From an uncultured Bacilli bacterium (GTDB lineage Bacteria > Bacillota_I > Bacilli_A > RFN20 > CAG-826): a stretch of 64,000 nucleotides of DNA. The DNA lies in NCBI GenBank assembly GCA_944363565.1, contig CALVUI010000001.1, positions 62,001 through 126,000 of the forward strand, read 5' to 3'. Below the pieces are notes generated by a model that saw only the letters and a list, made by a program, of their open reading frames with translations, was not told the origin of the DNA and made no database searches. Position numbers and translations under genes: made by a program. Below, in pieces: positions 41,214-49,355 of the stretch (its first letter is position 1; each line of letters starts with the position of its first letter).

Positions 41214-41322
41214 AGGTCAATTATCCCTTGCCTCTTGCTTGAAAGAAACATTTTGGACGAATTTGGGTTGTTTTGGGTCCAAACAAAGAAAACCTGCCTA
41301 ATAAGTGGTGGGAGGTGACCCG

Positions 41323-41673
41323 ATGGAAAACACGCTCGATGTCCTCTTCGACAAAACCGACGCCCAAGGGCAGCTCGGCCTCTTCAACGCCCTTTACCGC
41401 AAGGCCCTCATCGACATCGGATTATCCCCCGATACCCATGTCTACGATCTGAAGTTCCAATTCTTGGCGAGGAGGCCCACCGCTTCGGCCCGTTTCCTCC
41501 TCCTATCCCTTTATTACTATTTGGATCTTTGTAAGGAAGAGAGGCGGATCTTCGTCAACGATGTCTTGGAAAGGGGGCGTCACTACCGTTTCTGGTGGCT
41601 TGAGTTCCATACCCCCGAGGAGTATTCGGAACTCAAGCGCTCCTTCTATTCAAAAAGGAGGATGATGGCATGA
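41323..41673 (+). CDS. Small conserved-looking protein leading the Tad-like operon
   Basis: 116 aa, starting after an excellent ribosome site (GGGAGGTGACCCG). It is soluble, helical, and ends with an aromatic stretch, YLDLCKEERRIFVNDVLERG then RHYRFWWLEFHTPEEYSELK. I do not recognise the family. Its stop overlaps the ATG of the next gene, making it the first gene of the operon that encodes a Tad/Flp-like machine. It might be a regulator or an unrelated passenger. Confidence 0.75.
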   Translation: MENTLDVLFDKTDAQGQLGLFNALYRKALIDIGLSPDTHVYDLKFQFLARRPTASARFLLLSLYYYLDLCKEERRIFVNDVLERGRHYRFWWLEFHTPEEYSELKRSFYSKRRMMA

Positions 41674-42710
41674 AACCAATCCGGAAAACCGGGCTTTTAT
41701 TCACCGTTTTCTTGGCCTCCCTGCCGGCCATGATAGGGGCGACATTCCAAAAGGGCTGCCCGCCCTATGACTTCGACGTCGGGCCTTTTTACGCCCGGGG
41801 TGGTATCCCAGAGATGCGGATCGAATACTTCCCGACCTTCACGGGGATCGCCGACGGCTTCTGGCACATCTTCTGCAACGTCTACGACTACGAAACCAAG
41901 ACCACGACCGAGGTGGTGGCCACCATCGACCGGAACTACGTGGCCCCGATCAGGATGTTCGCGGTCTTCGATTTCTCCGACTTCCTGCAGCTGGGGCGGT
42001 ATCTAAGGCTCGACTTCACCTTCAAGACCTGGATGAACACCCAATCGCCGGTCAATTTCCGTATGAATTACGATACGAGGACCAAGAAGGACATCGTTTT
42101 GACAGAGGCCAACAACTGGGCCAGAGGGAAGATGAACTTCGCCCATTACGACCAAACGGCTGAGACTATGTATTATTTTCGCTCCGTCTACGAGATGCCC
42201 CTACTCAAGGACGTGGTCATGGTTGATGAGTGGGGGCGGATCCCCCTCGAGGTCTTCACCCTCAATAACGAAAACGAATTCACCGGGAACCGTTTCCTAG
42301 ACTACGAGTTGGAGATACCGGTCCAGTTGGCCTTAAGCGGGGATCCGGCCCATTACTTCGCCGGCATCGGGAAGACCATCGGGAAAAACGTCCAGATTCC
42401 GATGAAGCTGACCCTCTCGGGTGATTCCTATGTCTTGAGGCCGACCGTTCCCTGGTACTTCGATCCCGTGACCCAGATGATGGGCCAATACGGCGGGAAG
42501 AACACGCCATCGAGCGCCATCGCGACCCAGGACCTCTATTTCCCGGCCCTCAGGGAAGGGGAGGATCCCGAACTGACGATCCGTTATGTCTTCCAAGGGG
42601 CCGGTCGGAGCAGCCCCGACAATCTGAGCGCCACCGTCAAAGTCGTCTCCGAAGGGCCGATCCTCGGTTCCTGCGAAGATAGCGAGTTCTGCGTGGGGGT
42701 GAAAATCTAG
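41670..42710 (+). CDS. Secreted protein of the Tad-like operon
   Basis: 346 aa with a Sec signal peptide (helix at about residues 8-23, likely cleaved at IGA-TF) and no lipobox. The mature protein is rich in beta-strand-like stretches, Tyr and Phe. It has four cysteines (an early CPP and a late SCEDSEFC), which could make disulphides. No known domain was recognised. By position it may be a surface-exposed pilus-tip or assembly factor. ATGA overlap upstream; its stop shares a base with the GTG of the next gene. Confidence 0.75.
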   Translation: MKPIRKTGLLFTVFLASLPAMIGATFQKGCPPYDFDVGPFYARGGIPEMRIEYFPTFTGIADGFWHIFCNVYDYETKTTTEVVATIDRNYVAPIRMFAVFDFSDFLQLGRYLRLDFTFKTWMNTQSPVNFRMNYDTRTKKDIVLTEANNWARGKMNFAHYDQTAETMYYFRSVYEMPLLKDVVMVDEWGRIPLEVFTLNNENEFTGNRFLDYELEIPVQLALSGDPAHYFAGIGKTIGKNVQIPMKLTLSGDSYVLRPTVPWYFDPVTQMMGQYGGKNTPSSAIATQDLYFPALREGEDPELTIRYVFQGAGRSSPDNLSATVKVVSEGPILGSCEDSEFCVGVKI

Positions 42711-43102
42711 TGTCCGCCCTTTTCTTCAGCGCCCTCATCCTTTCCTTCGTCGGCGGGATCTTCTCCTTGACCCGCCAGATCGATTACGTGGACGGGGTCT
42801 TCAAGGGCTTCGCCAAGGCCGTCCCCGAGACGGCCATGACCATCGTCTACGAAAACGGGGAGATGGCGGTCGGCTTCCACCAAAGCGAATTCACGAAGGC
42901 CCTAAGCGCCTACTTCAAGGAAAGGCTTTGGGACCAGTATGCCGGGAAGTATTCCATCTCGATGACCTACTACCAACACCCGGATTATCCGGGGATCCGC
43001 AAATACCCGACGGCCGTCAGCATCCGCTTCTACTGCGACATCAACATCATGGTGCGTTACAGCGAGACCGTCGAATTCTACATCAGGAGGAACCATGGAT
43101 AA
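42710..43102 (+). CDS. TadE/pseudopilin-like membrane-anchored protein
   Basis: 130 aa starting at GTG 42710, which overlaps the upstream TAG. One N-terminal hydrophobic helix (about 3-19, ALFFSALILSFVGGIFS) is followed by an extracellular domain of about 105 residues. This is the layout of TadE/TadF minor pilins, although the usual Glu5 is not obvious. Its stop overlaps the ATPase gene by 8 nt. Identification rests mainly on topology and on the flanking pilus genes. Confidence 0.65.
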   Translation: MSALFFSALILSFVGGIFSLTRQIDYVDGVFKGFAKAVPETAMTIVYENGEMAVGFHQSEFTKALSAYFKERLWDQYAGKYSISMTYYQHPDYPGIRKYPTAVSIRFYCDINIMVRYSETVEFYIRRNHG

Positions 43103-44030
43103 GCAAAGGACCATCGATTTCTTGGAAACGAGTTTCCTCGCCCCGCTATTGGGCTTGGAAGGACTGACCGACATTTCCTATAACGGCGAAAGCCTCTATT
43201 ACATGACCAACGGCGAGGGTCGTAAGAAAGCCGACATCAAGGTCGAACGTGAGGAAGTCGGGGACTTCATCCGCCAGATCGCCAACATGGAGGAGAAGAA
43301 GTGGAATTATAGCGATCCCCTTCTCGATCTGAGCTTTGGTCATTACCGTCTCAACGCCGTCTTTTCGAGCCTGGTCAGGGTCGAAAACCAGAAATCCTAT
43401 TCCTTCTCCTTGCGTTTGGAATCGGGGAGCAGCCGGATCGAAGGGGACGAGGCCTTCTTCGGGGAAAACGGACGGGAGATCCTCCTCAAGGCCCTTTACG
43501 AAGGCGAGTCGATCATGATCGGCGGGAAGACGGGATCGGGGAAAACCGAACTCCAGAAGTGGCTTTTGCTCCATCTGCCGCCGGCGACCCGGGTCATCGT
43601 CATCGACAACGTCGAGGAACTGACGATGATCAAGAACCCTTCCGTCGACCTGACGATGTGGCTTTCGGGCCAAAGTGAGGAAAGTTACGCGATGCTGGTC
43701 AAAAACGCCCTCCGCAGCAACCCCGATTACATCGTCTTGGCGGAAGCCCGGGGTACCGAAGCCTATGAAGCCTTGTCCTCGGCCATGACCGGCCACCCCA
43801 TCATTACTACCATGCACGCCCGCGGTTTGGCGGAAATGCCGGAGCGCTTTCTCAACATGGCCATCAAGGCCCACGAGGGCCTCGATGCCAAGGGTCTATT
43901 GAAGGACATCAAGGACCATTTCCGTTACTACGTGATGCTCGAGAGGAAGGAAGAAGAAGGGAAGATCGTTCGGAGGATCAAAAGCATTGGCCACCTAAAG
44001 GGCGGCAAGATGGAGGTCCTATGCGCCTAA
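43095..44030 (+). CDS. Tad/CpaF-type secretion ATPase
   Basis: Hexameric ATPases of this family power Tad pili and related secretion. The 311-aa protein has a short N-terminal domain (1-125), Walker A GGKTGSGKT (143-151), an Asp box VIVIDNVEEL (167-176), Walker B region PDYIVLAEAR (210-219) and the His box TTMHA (238-242). It is shorter than CpaF (about 450 aa), lacking the N-terminal extension. The combination with two separate TadB- and TadC-like proteins fits Tad rather than ComG or type II secretion. Overlaps join it to neighbours on both sides. Confidence 0.9.
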   Translation: MDKQRTIDFLETSFLAPLLGLEGLTDISYNGESLYYMTNGEGRKKADIKVEREEVGDFIRQIANMEEKKWNYSDPLLDLSFGHYRLNAVFSSLVRVENQKSYSFSLRLESGSSRIEGDEAFFGENGREILLKALYEGESIMIGGKTGSGKTELQKWLLLHLPPATRVIVIDNVEELTMIKNPSVDLTMWLSGQSEESYAMLVKNALRSNPDYIVLAEARGTEAYEALSSAMTGHPIITTMHARGLAEMPERFLNMAIKAHEGLDAKGLLKDIKDHFRYYVMLERKEEEGKIVRRIKSIGHLKGGKMEVLCA

Positions 44031-44740
44031 ACCGCGAGGCCCAGGGCATCTTCCTATCCCTTGGACTTGGTGTCCTATTCGGGGCCCTTTACTACTTTGT
44101 CTTGGAAGACCTCGTCGTCGCCCTTGTGGTCCTTGGCTTGACTTTCGCCTTCTTCCTCTTCCTCCAACTGACTTTCGTGAGGAAATACCGTCTAAGAAGG
44201 ATCAAGGAACACGAGGACTACCGTTTCATCCATAGCTTCGTGGCTTCCCTATCGACGACCGGGAGCCTGGAGACCGCCTACCAAAGCGCCATCGAGGGGG
44301 CCGATGAGGAATTGCTGAAGGTCGCGAGGGCGCTTGAGGATCGGAGGATCGAAGAGAGGGTTTCCTATCTGGCAGGCTACTTTCGAAGCGACACCTTCTC
44401 GATGTTCGTTTCCCTCTTCTCCCTTTATCAGGAACAGGGTGGGAACTTCCTGAAGATGGCCGCTCCTCTCTTGACCGAATCGGCCCGGGCTGAGGAGGAG
44501 AACAATCGAAAAGACGATATAGGGAAGCGGACTCTGCGGGAATTTTGCCTCCTTTGGGGGATGGCTTGCCTGATTCTACTGACCTTGCGGTTCGCCCTTT
44601 CTGGCTTCTACGAGGAACTGAGGGAAATGCAGTCCTACCGCCTTTCTTCCCTCTTGTTCCTTCCCATCTTCTATCTTTCCTCCTACCTCTTCTTAGCAAC
44701 GAGGACCGGGGAAAGGCTTCTACCTAGGAGAAGGAAATGA
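44021..44740 (+). CDS. TadB-like inner-membrane platform protein
   Basis: 239 aa with two N-terminal helices (about 10-50), a cytoplasmic domain of about 120 residues and two C-terminal helices, the T2SSF/TadB layout. The cytoplasmic part has the family's 'FIHSFVASLSTTGSLETAYQ' type start and the mid-loop LYQEQGGNFLKMAAPLLTE. It would form the platform moved by the ATPase, together with the TadC-like protein. The ribosome site GGAGGT lies inside the ATPase gene, which it overlaps by 10 nt. Confidence 0.82.
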   Translation: MRLNREAQGIFLSLGLGVLFGALYYFVLEDLVVALVVLGLTFAFFLFLQLTFVRKYRLRRIKEHEDYRFIHSFVASLSTTGSLETAYQSAIEGADEELLKVARALEDRRIEERVSYLAGYFRSDTFSMFVSLFSLYQEQGGNFLKMAAPLLTESARAEEENNRKDDIGKRTLREFCLLWGMACLILLTLRFALSGFYEELREMQSYRLSSLLFLPIFYLSSYLFLATRTGERLLPRRRK

Positions 44741-45378
44741 AGGGACGCCTCAGGGTCTTGCCCTGGCGTCTCGTCGCTCTCGGCCTCATCAACCTCCTCC
44801 TCATTGCCCTCGGCATCTACCTCTATCTCGATAGCGGCAATTCCTTCCTCCTCTTAGCTTTCGCCCTCGTCCTCCTCGCCATCGATCTCTTCGGCTTCTA
44901 CCAGCCAAAGAAAGGCACTGCCAAGGGGGAATTGCAGGATGACTTCGTCCGTCTCTTCACCTACTTCGGAATCTACATGGAATGCGGCTACCCGGTCTAT
45001 ACGGCCCTAAGGGAAGGCCGGAAGTACGCCTCCCCTTTGCTTTCGGGGATGGTCGATACCCTGCTTTCCGAAATCGACGCCGACAAGAGCTTGGCCCCCT
45101 ATCTGAAGTTCGCCGCCGTCTTCGACTCGGTGGCCATCAGGCAGGTCATGGTCGCCGTCTACCAGATGGTGGAGGAGGGCTACAACGGGAATTACGTCTA
45201 CCAATTCCAAACCTTGTTCTCGGCCCTCAGCGCCCAGCGGCGGCGCGAAGCGACCTTACGCGAGGAAAAGCGCCTCGAGGCCCTCTGCGTCTTCCCGTTA
45301 GTCGGTAGTGCCGTCTCCATCACCATGGTGGCCCTCGCCATCGTCAATTTGGTCGGAGGTTTCATCAGTGGGATCTAA
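44737..45378 (+). CDS. TadC-like inner-membrane platform protein
   Basis: 213 aa. Two N-terminal helices (about 10-50), a cytoplasmic domain with LQDDFVRLFTYFGIYMECGY and a second half containing LSAQRRREATLREEKRLEAL, then a C-terminal helix (about 188-208). This is the T2SSF half-domain seen in TadC. ATGA overlap with the TadB-like gene. It is shorter than typical TadC proteins (about 300 aa). Confidence 0.8.
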   Translation: MKGRLRVLPWRLVALGLINLLLIALGIYLYLDSGNSFLLLAFALVLLAIDLFGFYQPKKGTAKGELQDDFVRLFTYFGIYMECGYPVYTALREGRKYASPLLSGMVDTLLSEIDADKSLAPYLKFAAVFDSVAIRQVMVAVYQMVEEGYNGNYVYQFQTLFSALSAQRRREATLREEKRLEALCVFPLVGSAVSITMVALAIVNLVGGFISGI

Positions 45379-45703
45379 GTTGGCCCTCATCATTGGGTTC
45401 GGGTTCATTATCATGGCCCTTTGCTACGCCGGCGACCTCATCGCCATCCAGGTCATCCATAGCCAGCTCGACGCCATCTCCCTCACGGTCAGTCAGCACA
45501 TTTCCTATTACGGGACCCTGGTCCAAAAGACCATCGACTTCGTCGAAAAAGACGGTAAGACCCACATCGTTTCCCTCAGCGGCCCGGTCCAGATCGGCGA
45601 AGTCTACGAATATCGCCTCTACCGGGAATACGATCCTCTCTTCATGGGGGATGAGGTAATGGAGATCTCGATCCGCCGCTCCGCGGTGGTGGGATATTAC
45701 TAG
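45368..45703 (+). CDS. Second pseudopilin-like protein
   Basis: 111 aa starting at GTG 45368. I chose this start because CGGAGGT lies 7 nt upstream inside the TadC-like gene. An N-terminal hydrophobic helix (about 4-24) is followed by a small extracellular domain (HISYYGTLVQKTIDFVEKDG ... VYEYRLYREYDPLF). The topology matches TadE/F-like minor pilins. It overlaps the TadC-like gene by 11 nt and the main pilin candidate follows 15 nt after its stop. Confidence 0.7.
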   Translation: MGSKLALIIGFGFIIMALCYAGDLIAIQVIHSQLDAISLTVSQHISYYGTLVQKTIDFVEKDGKTHIVSLSGPVQIGEVYEYRLYREYDPLFMGDEVMEISIRRSAVVGYY

Positions 45704-45718
45704 GAAAGGAGGTAAAGC

Positions 45719-45880
45719 ATGTCGGAATTCAAGGGACAGTTGCTCGGCATCGTCTTGGTCATCGCGGCTTTCGCCGCCATCGGCACGATTCTGGTCGGGG
45801 CGTTCGAAACCAGCGCCACCGCCATCGGCAGCCAGATCACCAACATCGACTCGACCAGCCTATTGAACGTCCAGCTCTAA
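45719..45880 (+). CDS. 53-aa Flp-like major pilin candidate
   Basis: This gene is very short. ATG is preceded by AGGAAAGGAGGTAAAGC, the strongest ribosome site in the operon, as expected for the most abundant subunit. The product is MSEFKGQ followed by a long hydrophobic helix (LLGIVLVIAAFAAIGTILVG, residues 8-27) and a polar tail of about 25 residues. A plausible prepilin cleavage site is Gly6-Gln7, an arrangement like the 'KGQ' sites of archaeal class III signal peptides rather than the G-xxxxE of Flp. It is the last gene before a terminator. No prepilin peptidase is in the window. Confidence 0.75.
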   Translation: MSEFKGQLLGIVLVIAAFAAIGTILVGAFETSATAIGSQITNIDSTSLLNVQL

Positions 45881-45891
45881 GGAGGGAGGAG

Positions 45892-45914
45892 AGGCGGCCA
45901 TCGGCCGCCTTTTT
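45892..45914 (+). terminator. Terminator of the Tad-like operon
   Basis: AGGCGGCC, loop ATC, GGCCGCCT, then TTTT. Confidence 0.88.
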
Positions 45915-45945
45915 CCTTTCTCGGCCTTTTTCATTTTTTTGACTT

Positions 45946-45954
45946 TGCTATAAT
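45946..45954 (+). promoter_or_regulatory. Extended -10 promoter of acpP
   Basis: TGCTATAAT is a perfect extended -10 box 23 nt before the acpP ATG, with an AAGGAG ribosome site between. Confidence 0.75.
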
Positions 45955-45977
45955 GCGCGGGTAAGGAGTTTACCCAA

Positions 45978-46211
45978 ATGGACAAAATTGAAGAAATCCG
46001 CCACATTCTGGCTGAAAAAACCAATACCGATCAAATCGATGACAACCTCTCGCTGAAGGAACTCGGACTCGACTCCCTCGACGTCGTCGACATGTGCCTG
46101 AGCCTCGAGGAGAAATACGGGGTTACCTTCGAAACCGAGGAATTGAGCGGCCTCAAGACCGTCGGAGACCTCTTCGCGGTCCTCGGCAAGAAACTCGATT
46201 CGGCAAAATAA
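45978..46211 (+). CDS. acpP: Acyl carrier protein
   Basis: ACP carries fatty-acyl intermediates on a 4'-phosphopantetheine arm attached to the serine of the DSL motif. The 77-aa acidic protein has LGLDSLDVVDMCLSLEEKYG with the attachment Ser at residue 37, and the usual helix order. The ribosome site is AAGGAG. It is monocistronic, followed by tRNA-Asn. No fatty-acid synthesis gene lies beside it. Confidence 0.96.
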   Translation: MDKIEEIRHILAEKTNTDQIDDNLSLKELGLDSLDVVDMCLSLEEKYGVTFETEELSGLKTVGDLFAVLGKKLDSAK

Positions 46212-46277
46212 CGATTAATCCTTGCATCGGTGCCCGCGTATAGATACAATACGCAATGCGCTTTCGGGCGCAGCACT

Positions 46278-46352
46278 GCTCACTTAGCTCAACGGTAGAG
46301 CAATCGGCTGTTAACCGATCGGTTGTAGGTTCGAATCCTACAGTGAGCGCCA
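46278..46352 (+). tRNA. tRNA-Asn (GTT)
   Basis: Acceptor GCTCACT pairs with AGTGAGC, discriminator G, CCA encoded. The anticodon loop CTGTTAA on a TCGG/CCGA-type stem reads GTT. Confidence 0.96.
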
Positions 46353-46355
46353 AAT

Positions 46356-46432
46356 GGCCTGTTGGAGAAGAGGCTTAACTCATATCCCTTTCAAGGATAC
46401 ATTCATGGGTTCGAATCCCGTACAGGTCACCA
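46356..46432 (+). tRNA. tRNA-Glu (TTC)
   Basis: Acceptor GGCCTGT pairs with ACAGGTC (one G-T), discriminator A, CCA encoded. The anticodon stem TATCC/GGATA closes CTTTCAA, reading TTC. It follows tRNA-Asn by 3 nt, so the two are co-transcribed. Confidence 0.94.
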
Positions 46433-46761
46433 TTGGACAATTCATCGGACTTGGACCTCAAACTCGATGGCGGCCTTGCCTTCAATGCCTCGATCGATGA
46501 TGAGGGAACAAGAACGGTTCAAATACCACACGTCGAAAAGAAGAGGGTAGCCGAAGGGCTGCCTTTTTCGTTGCTTTTGCTATTTAGATCTCGGAATGAT
46601 TGTCATAGGCACCTTCTCCGGCTTAGGTGTTTTGGCTGTAGTTACAAAGGGAAGAAAAGCCAATCGTGTCTAAAAAATCTAAAACACTGCCGAAAAATCT
46701 AAGTTTCCCGAAAATTAGGAAGTAGACTATGGTAAGAAACCCCTGACATTGGGAGAAACAC
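46433..46761 (+). other. Non-coding gap between tRNA-Glu and the GH3 gene
   Basis: It contains the tRNA terminator (46546-46568) and then AT-richer sequence leading into the GH3 ribosome site (GGGAGAAACAC). No gene or clear promoter was recognised. Confidence 0.5.
46546..46568 (+). terminator. Terminator of the Asn-Glu tRNA pair
   Basis: GGTAGCC, loop GAAG, GGCTGCC (one T-G pair), then TTTTT. It lies 113 nt beyond tRNA-Glu. Confidence 0.8.
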
Positions 46762-49197
46762 ATGGCCAATAAGGAAATCGCCGAGAAAATCACCAAACTC
46801 ACCCTCCTCCAAAAAGCCCGTCTTCTAAGCGGGGAAGAACTCAACACCACCCACGAGATCAAAAGCCTGGGTATCAGAAAGATGCAGTTCCTCGACGGCC
46901 CCTCGGGCCTCAGGGCCTCGCGGGAAGGCGGGGACTCCCTTTCGGGGATTTCCGATTCAAATCCCTCGACTTGTTTCCCCTGCGGGGCGACCTATGCCGC
47001 CTCATTTGATAGCGATCTCGCCCGTCGGATCGGGCAGCAGATCGGGAAGGAATGCTGCTATTACAAGGTCGACGTTTTGTTGGGCCCCGCCATCAACATC
47101 CAGCGCAATCCCCTATGCGGGCGGAACTTCGAATACATGAGCGAGGATCCCTACCTCACCGGGGCCCTCGGTGTTTCCTTTACCAATGGTGTCCAAAGCC
47201 AAAACGTCGGGGTTTCTCTGAAGCACTATTGCTGCAACGGGATCGAGAAATTCCGCTTCGTCGGTGATTCCGTCGTTGACGAAAGGGCCCTCCACGAGAT
47301 CTACCTGAGGGCCTTCCGCAAGGTCATCAAGGAAGCCAAGCCCTATACCATCATGACCGCCTACAACAAGGTCAATGGCTTCCACGCTTCCGAGCACGAA
47401 CATCTGTTGAACGATATAACTAGGAAGCAGTTTGGCTTCGATGGTCTCTTCATGACCGACTGGGGCGGCACCAAGGACCGGGTGGCTTCCCTCAAAGCGA
47501 CCCAGGACATGGAAATGCCGGGCCTCGTGGTGGACAACATCAATGCCGTCACCGACGCCGTCCGGGCCGGGACCCTCAAGGAGGAAGTCCTCGACCAATC
47601 TGTGGCCCGCCTCCTCGAACTCGAGGAAAAGACCCGCCACAAGGAGGAAGTGGGGAAGGACATCTTCGAACAGGGCTTTGAGCTTGCCGTCGAAACGGCC
47701 GAGAAAAGCGCCGTCCTCCTTAAAAACGACGGGGTCTTGCCCTTGAAGAAGGAAGAACGTCCCCTCTATGTCGGGGAGTTCTTCAAGAAGATTCGTTACC
47801 AAGGGTCAGGCTCCTCGCTTCTAAATCCCTACCGCCTCGTCCAACCCTATGAGGCCTTGGACGAAGAGAAGCTCCCTTACGATTACGCCCAGGGTTATGT
47901 CGCCGATGAGTCGGATATCAACGAAAGGCTGGAAAGCGAAGCCCTCGAAATGTGCAAGAAGGCCGACACCATCGTCTTCCTCGGAGGCCTCAACGACTTC
48001 ACCGAGTCCGAGGGTTCCGACAAGGAAAACCTCGATTTCCCGAAGAATCAAAGACACCTCCTCGAGAAGATCCTCGAGCTCAAGAAGAAGGTCGTCTTGG
48101 TCCTCATGACCGGGACGCCACTGGAGCTACCCTTTGTCGATGGCCTCAACGCCATCCTCCACCTCGGTCTTCCGGGCGAAGGGGGCGGGGTGGCCCTGGC
48201 CCATCTTCTTTATGGCAAAGTTTCGCCATCCGGCCATTTGGCCCAGACCTGGTTCAAGGCTTACGCCGACGTACCTTATGGTAATGAATACGGGAAGTCC
48301 CCGATCGAGGCCTACAAGGATTCGATCTTCGTCGGGTACCGGCACGGCCTTGACCATGCCGACCGGGTGGCCTATCCCTTCGGATATGGTCTCTCCTATG
48401 CCTCCTTTAAGGTCACTACCTTTAAGGCCAAGAAAGGGGAGGGGAACCTTGTCTTTACCCTTGATGTGGAAAACACCTCGAAGGTTCCGGGCACCTATAC
48501 CGCCCAGATCTATTTCGGGGTACCGACCTCGGCCTTCGTAAGACCTATCCGGTCCCTGGTGGGGATCGGACGCGTCTATCTCGAAGGCGGTGAGAAGAAG
48601 AAGGTCGAAGTGGTGGTTAATCCCGACGACCTCACGGTCTACGATTCGCGGAAAGGTGACTACGTCTATGAAAAAGGAAACTATCGGTTCGAGATCTGCG
48701 TGGATTCCTTGCATCCCCTTATCTCGGTTGAACTGGAATTGGGAGAGCGGGAACTAACGCCCGATCCTGTTTATCAGCCATTCTACGGCGACAAGGACAA
48801 GCGCACCCACCTAAGCGACGAGGACTTCTCGAAGGTCCCCGGCCGCCCCCTCCCGGTCTACCAAAAACCGACGAGACCCTACGATCTTGAGACGCCCCTC
48901 ATGTACATGGAGAAGGGCTTCGGGAAGGTCTTCCTCAAAGCGGTGACCTCCTACGTCCTCGGCCCTTATCGGAAGGCCTTGAAGATGGAAGAAGGGCCCG
49001 AGAAGGAACGGGAAATGAAGGCCGGTCTCTTCGTGGCCAAGATGATGCCATACAACACCTTACGATCCTTTGCCTTCTCTTCCTCGGGTGTGTTTAAATT
49101 CCACATCGCCCGTGGGGTTTTGGAAATGTGCAACGGCCATTACCTCAAGGGGCTCAAGGCCATGATGGAAAAGGATACTTACCATGAACACGAGTAA
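46762..49197 (+). CDS. GH3 family beta-glucosidase-like enzyme, cytoplasmic
   Basis: 811 aa, no signal peptide. The first GH3 domain has LDGPSGLRASREGG (about 44-57), NIQRNPLCGRNFEYMSEDP, the LKHYCCNG motif (where most have KHFxxN) and the nucleophile Asp233 in FMTDWGG. The second domain contains the acid/base region ESEGSDKENLDFPKNQ and GLPGEGGG. A fibronectin III-like domain follows (about 565-660). An additional ~150-residue C-terminal helical extension ends the protein. It probably acts on imported beta-linked di- or oligosaccharides; xylosidase or other specificities are possible. Monocistronic with its own terminator. Confidence 0.93.
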   Translation: MANKEIAEKITKLTLLQKARLLSGEELNTTHEIKSLGIRKMQFLDGPSGLRASREGGDSLSGISDSNPSTCFPCGATYAASFDSDLARRIGQQIGKECCYYKVDVLLGPAINIQRNPLCGRNFEYMSEDPYLTGALGVSFTNGVQSQNVGVSLKHYCCNGIEKFRFVGDSVVDERALHEIYLRAFRKVIKEAKPYTIMTAYNKVNGFHASEHEHLLNDITRKQFGFDGLFMTDWGGTKDRVASLKATQDMEMPGLVVDNINAVTDAVRAGTLKEEVLDQSVARLLELEEKTRHKEEVGKDIFEQGFELAVETAEKSAVLLKNDGVLPLKKEERPLYVGEFFKKIRYQGSGSSLLNPYRLVQPYEALDEEKLPYDYAQGYVADESDINERLESEALEMCKKADTIVFLGGLNDFTESEGSDKENLDFPKNQRHLLEKILELKKKVVLVLMTGTPLELPFVDGLNAILHLGLPGEGGGVALAHLLYGKVSPSGHLAQTWFKAYADVPYGNEYGKSPIEAYKDSIFVGYRHGLDHADRVAYPFGYGLSYASFKVTTFKAKKGEGNLVFTLDVENTSKVPGTYTAQIYFGVPTSAFVRPIRSLVGIGRVYLEGGEKKKVEVVVNPDDLTVYDSRKGDYVYEKGNYRFEICVDSLHPLISVELELGERELTPDPVYQPFYGDKDKRTHLSDEDFSKVPGRPLPVYQKPTRPYDLETPLMYMEKGFGKVFLKAVTSYVLGPYRKALKMEEGPEKEREMKAGLFVAKMMPYNTLRSFAFSSSGVFKFHIARGVLEMCNGHYLKGLKAMMEKDTYHEHE

Positions 49198-49332
49198 CAT
49201 CCGGAGGCTCGACCTCCCGGTCCGCAATTCGTGGGTCAAGAGCAAGAACGTCACCAATCGCGAATGTTAACTTGGTAACCCCCTTCGGCGTCGCCTATAA
49301 GCCGGTCATCTGATTATCGCCAAGCGATCATT

Positions 49333-49355
49333 AGGTCCCTTTGGGGACCTTTTTT
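49333..49355 (+). terminator. Terminator downstream of the GH3 gene
   Basis: AGGTCCC, loop TTTG, GGGACCT, then TTTTT. It ends at the last base of the convergent NCS2 permease gene. Confidence 0.83.

Noticed and set aside
46153-46353. 66-aa minus-strand frame ('TVGFEPTTDRLTADCSTVELSE'-like)
   Set aside because: It is the antisense reading of tRNA-Asn and the end of acpP, another tRNA artefact.
46433-46702. 89-aa plus-strand frame after tRNA-Glu
   Set aside because: TTG start at the tRNA end, no ribosome site, crosses the tRNA terminator, and the tail is low-complexity.
49184-49270. 28-aa plus-strand frame overlapping the end of the GH3 gene (starts MNTSNIRRLDLPVRNS)
   Set aside because: Very short, no ribosome site of its own, and no partner gene; could be a remnant but cannot be supported.
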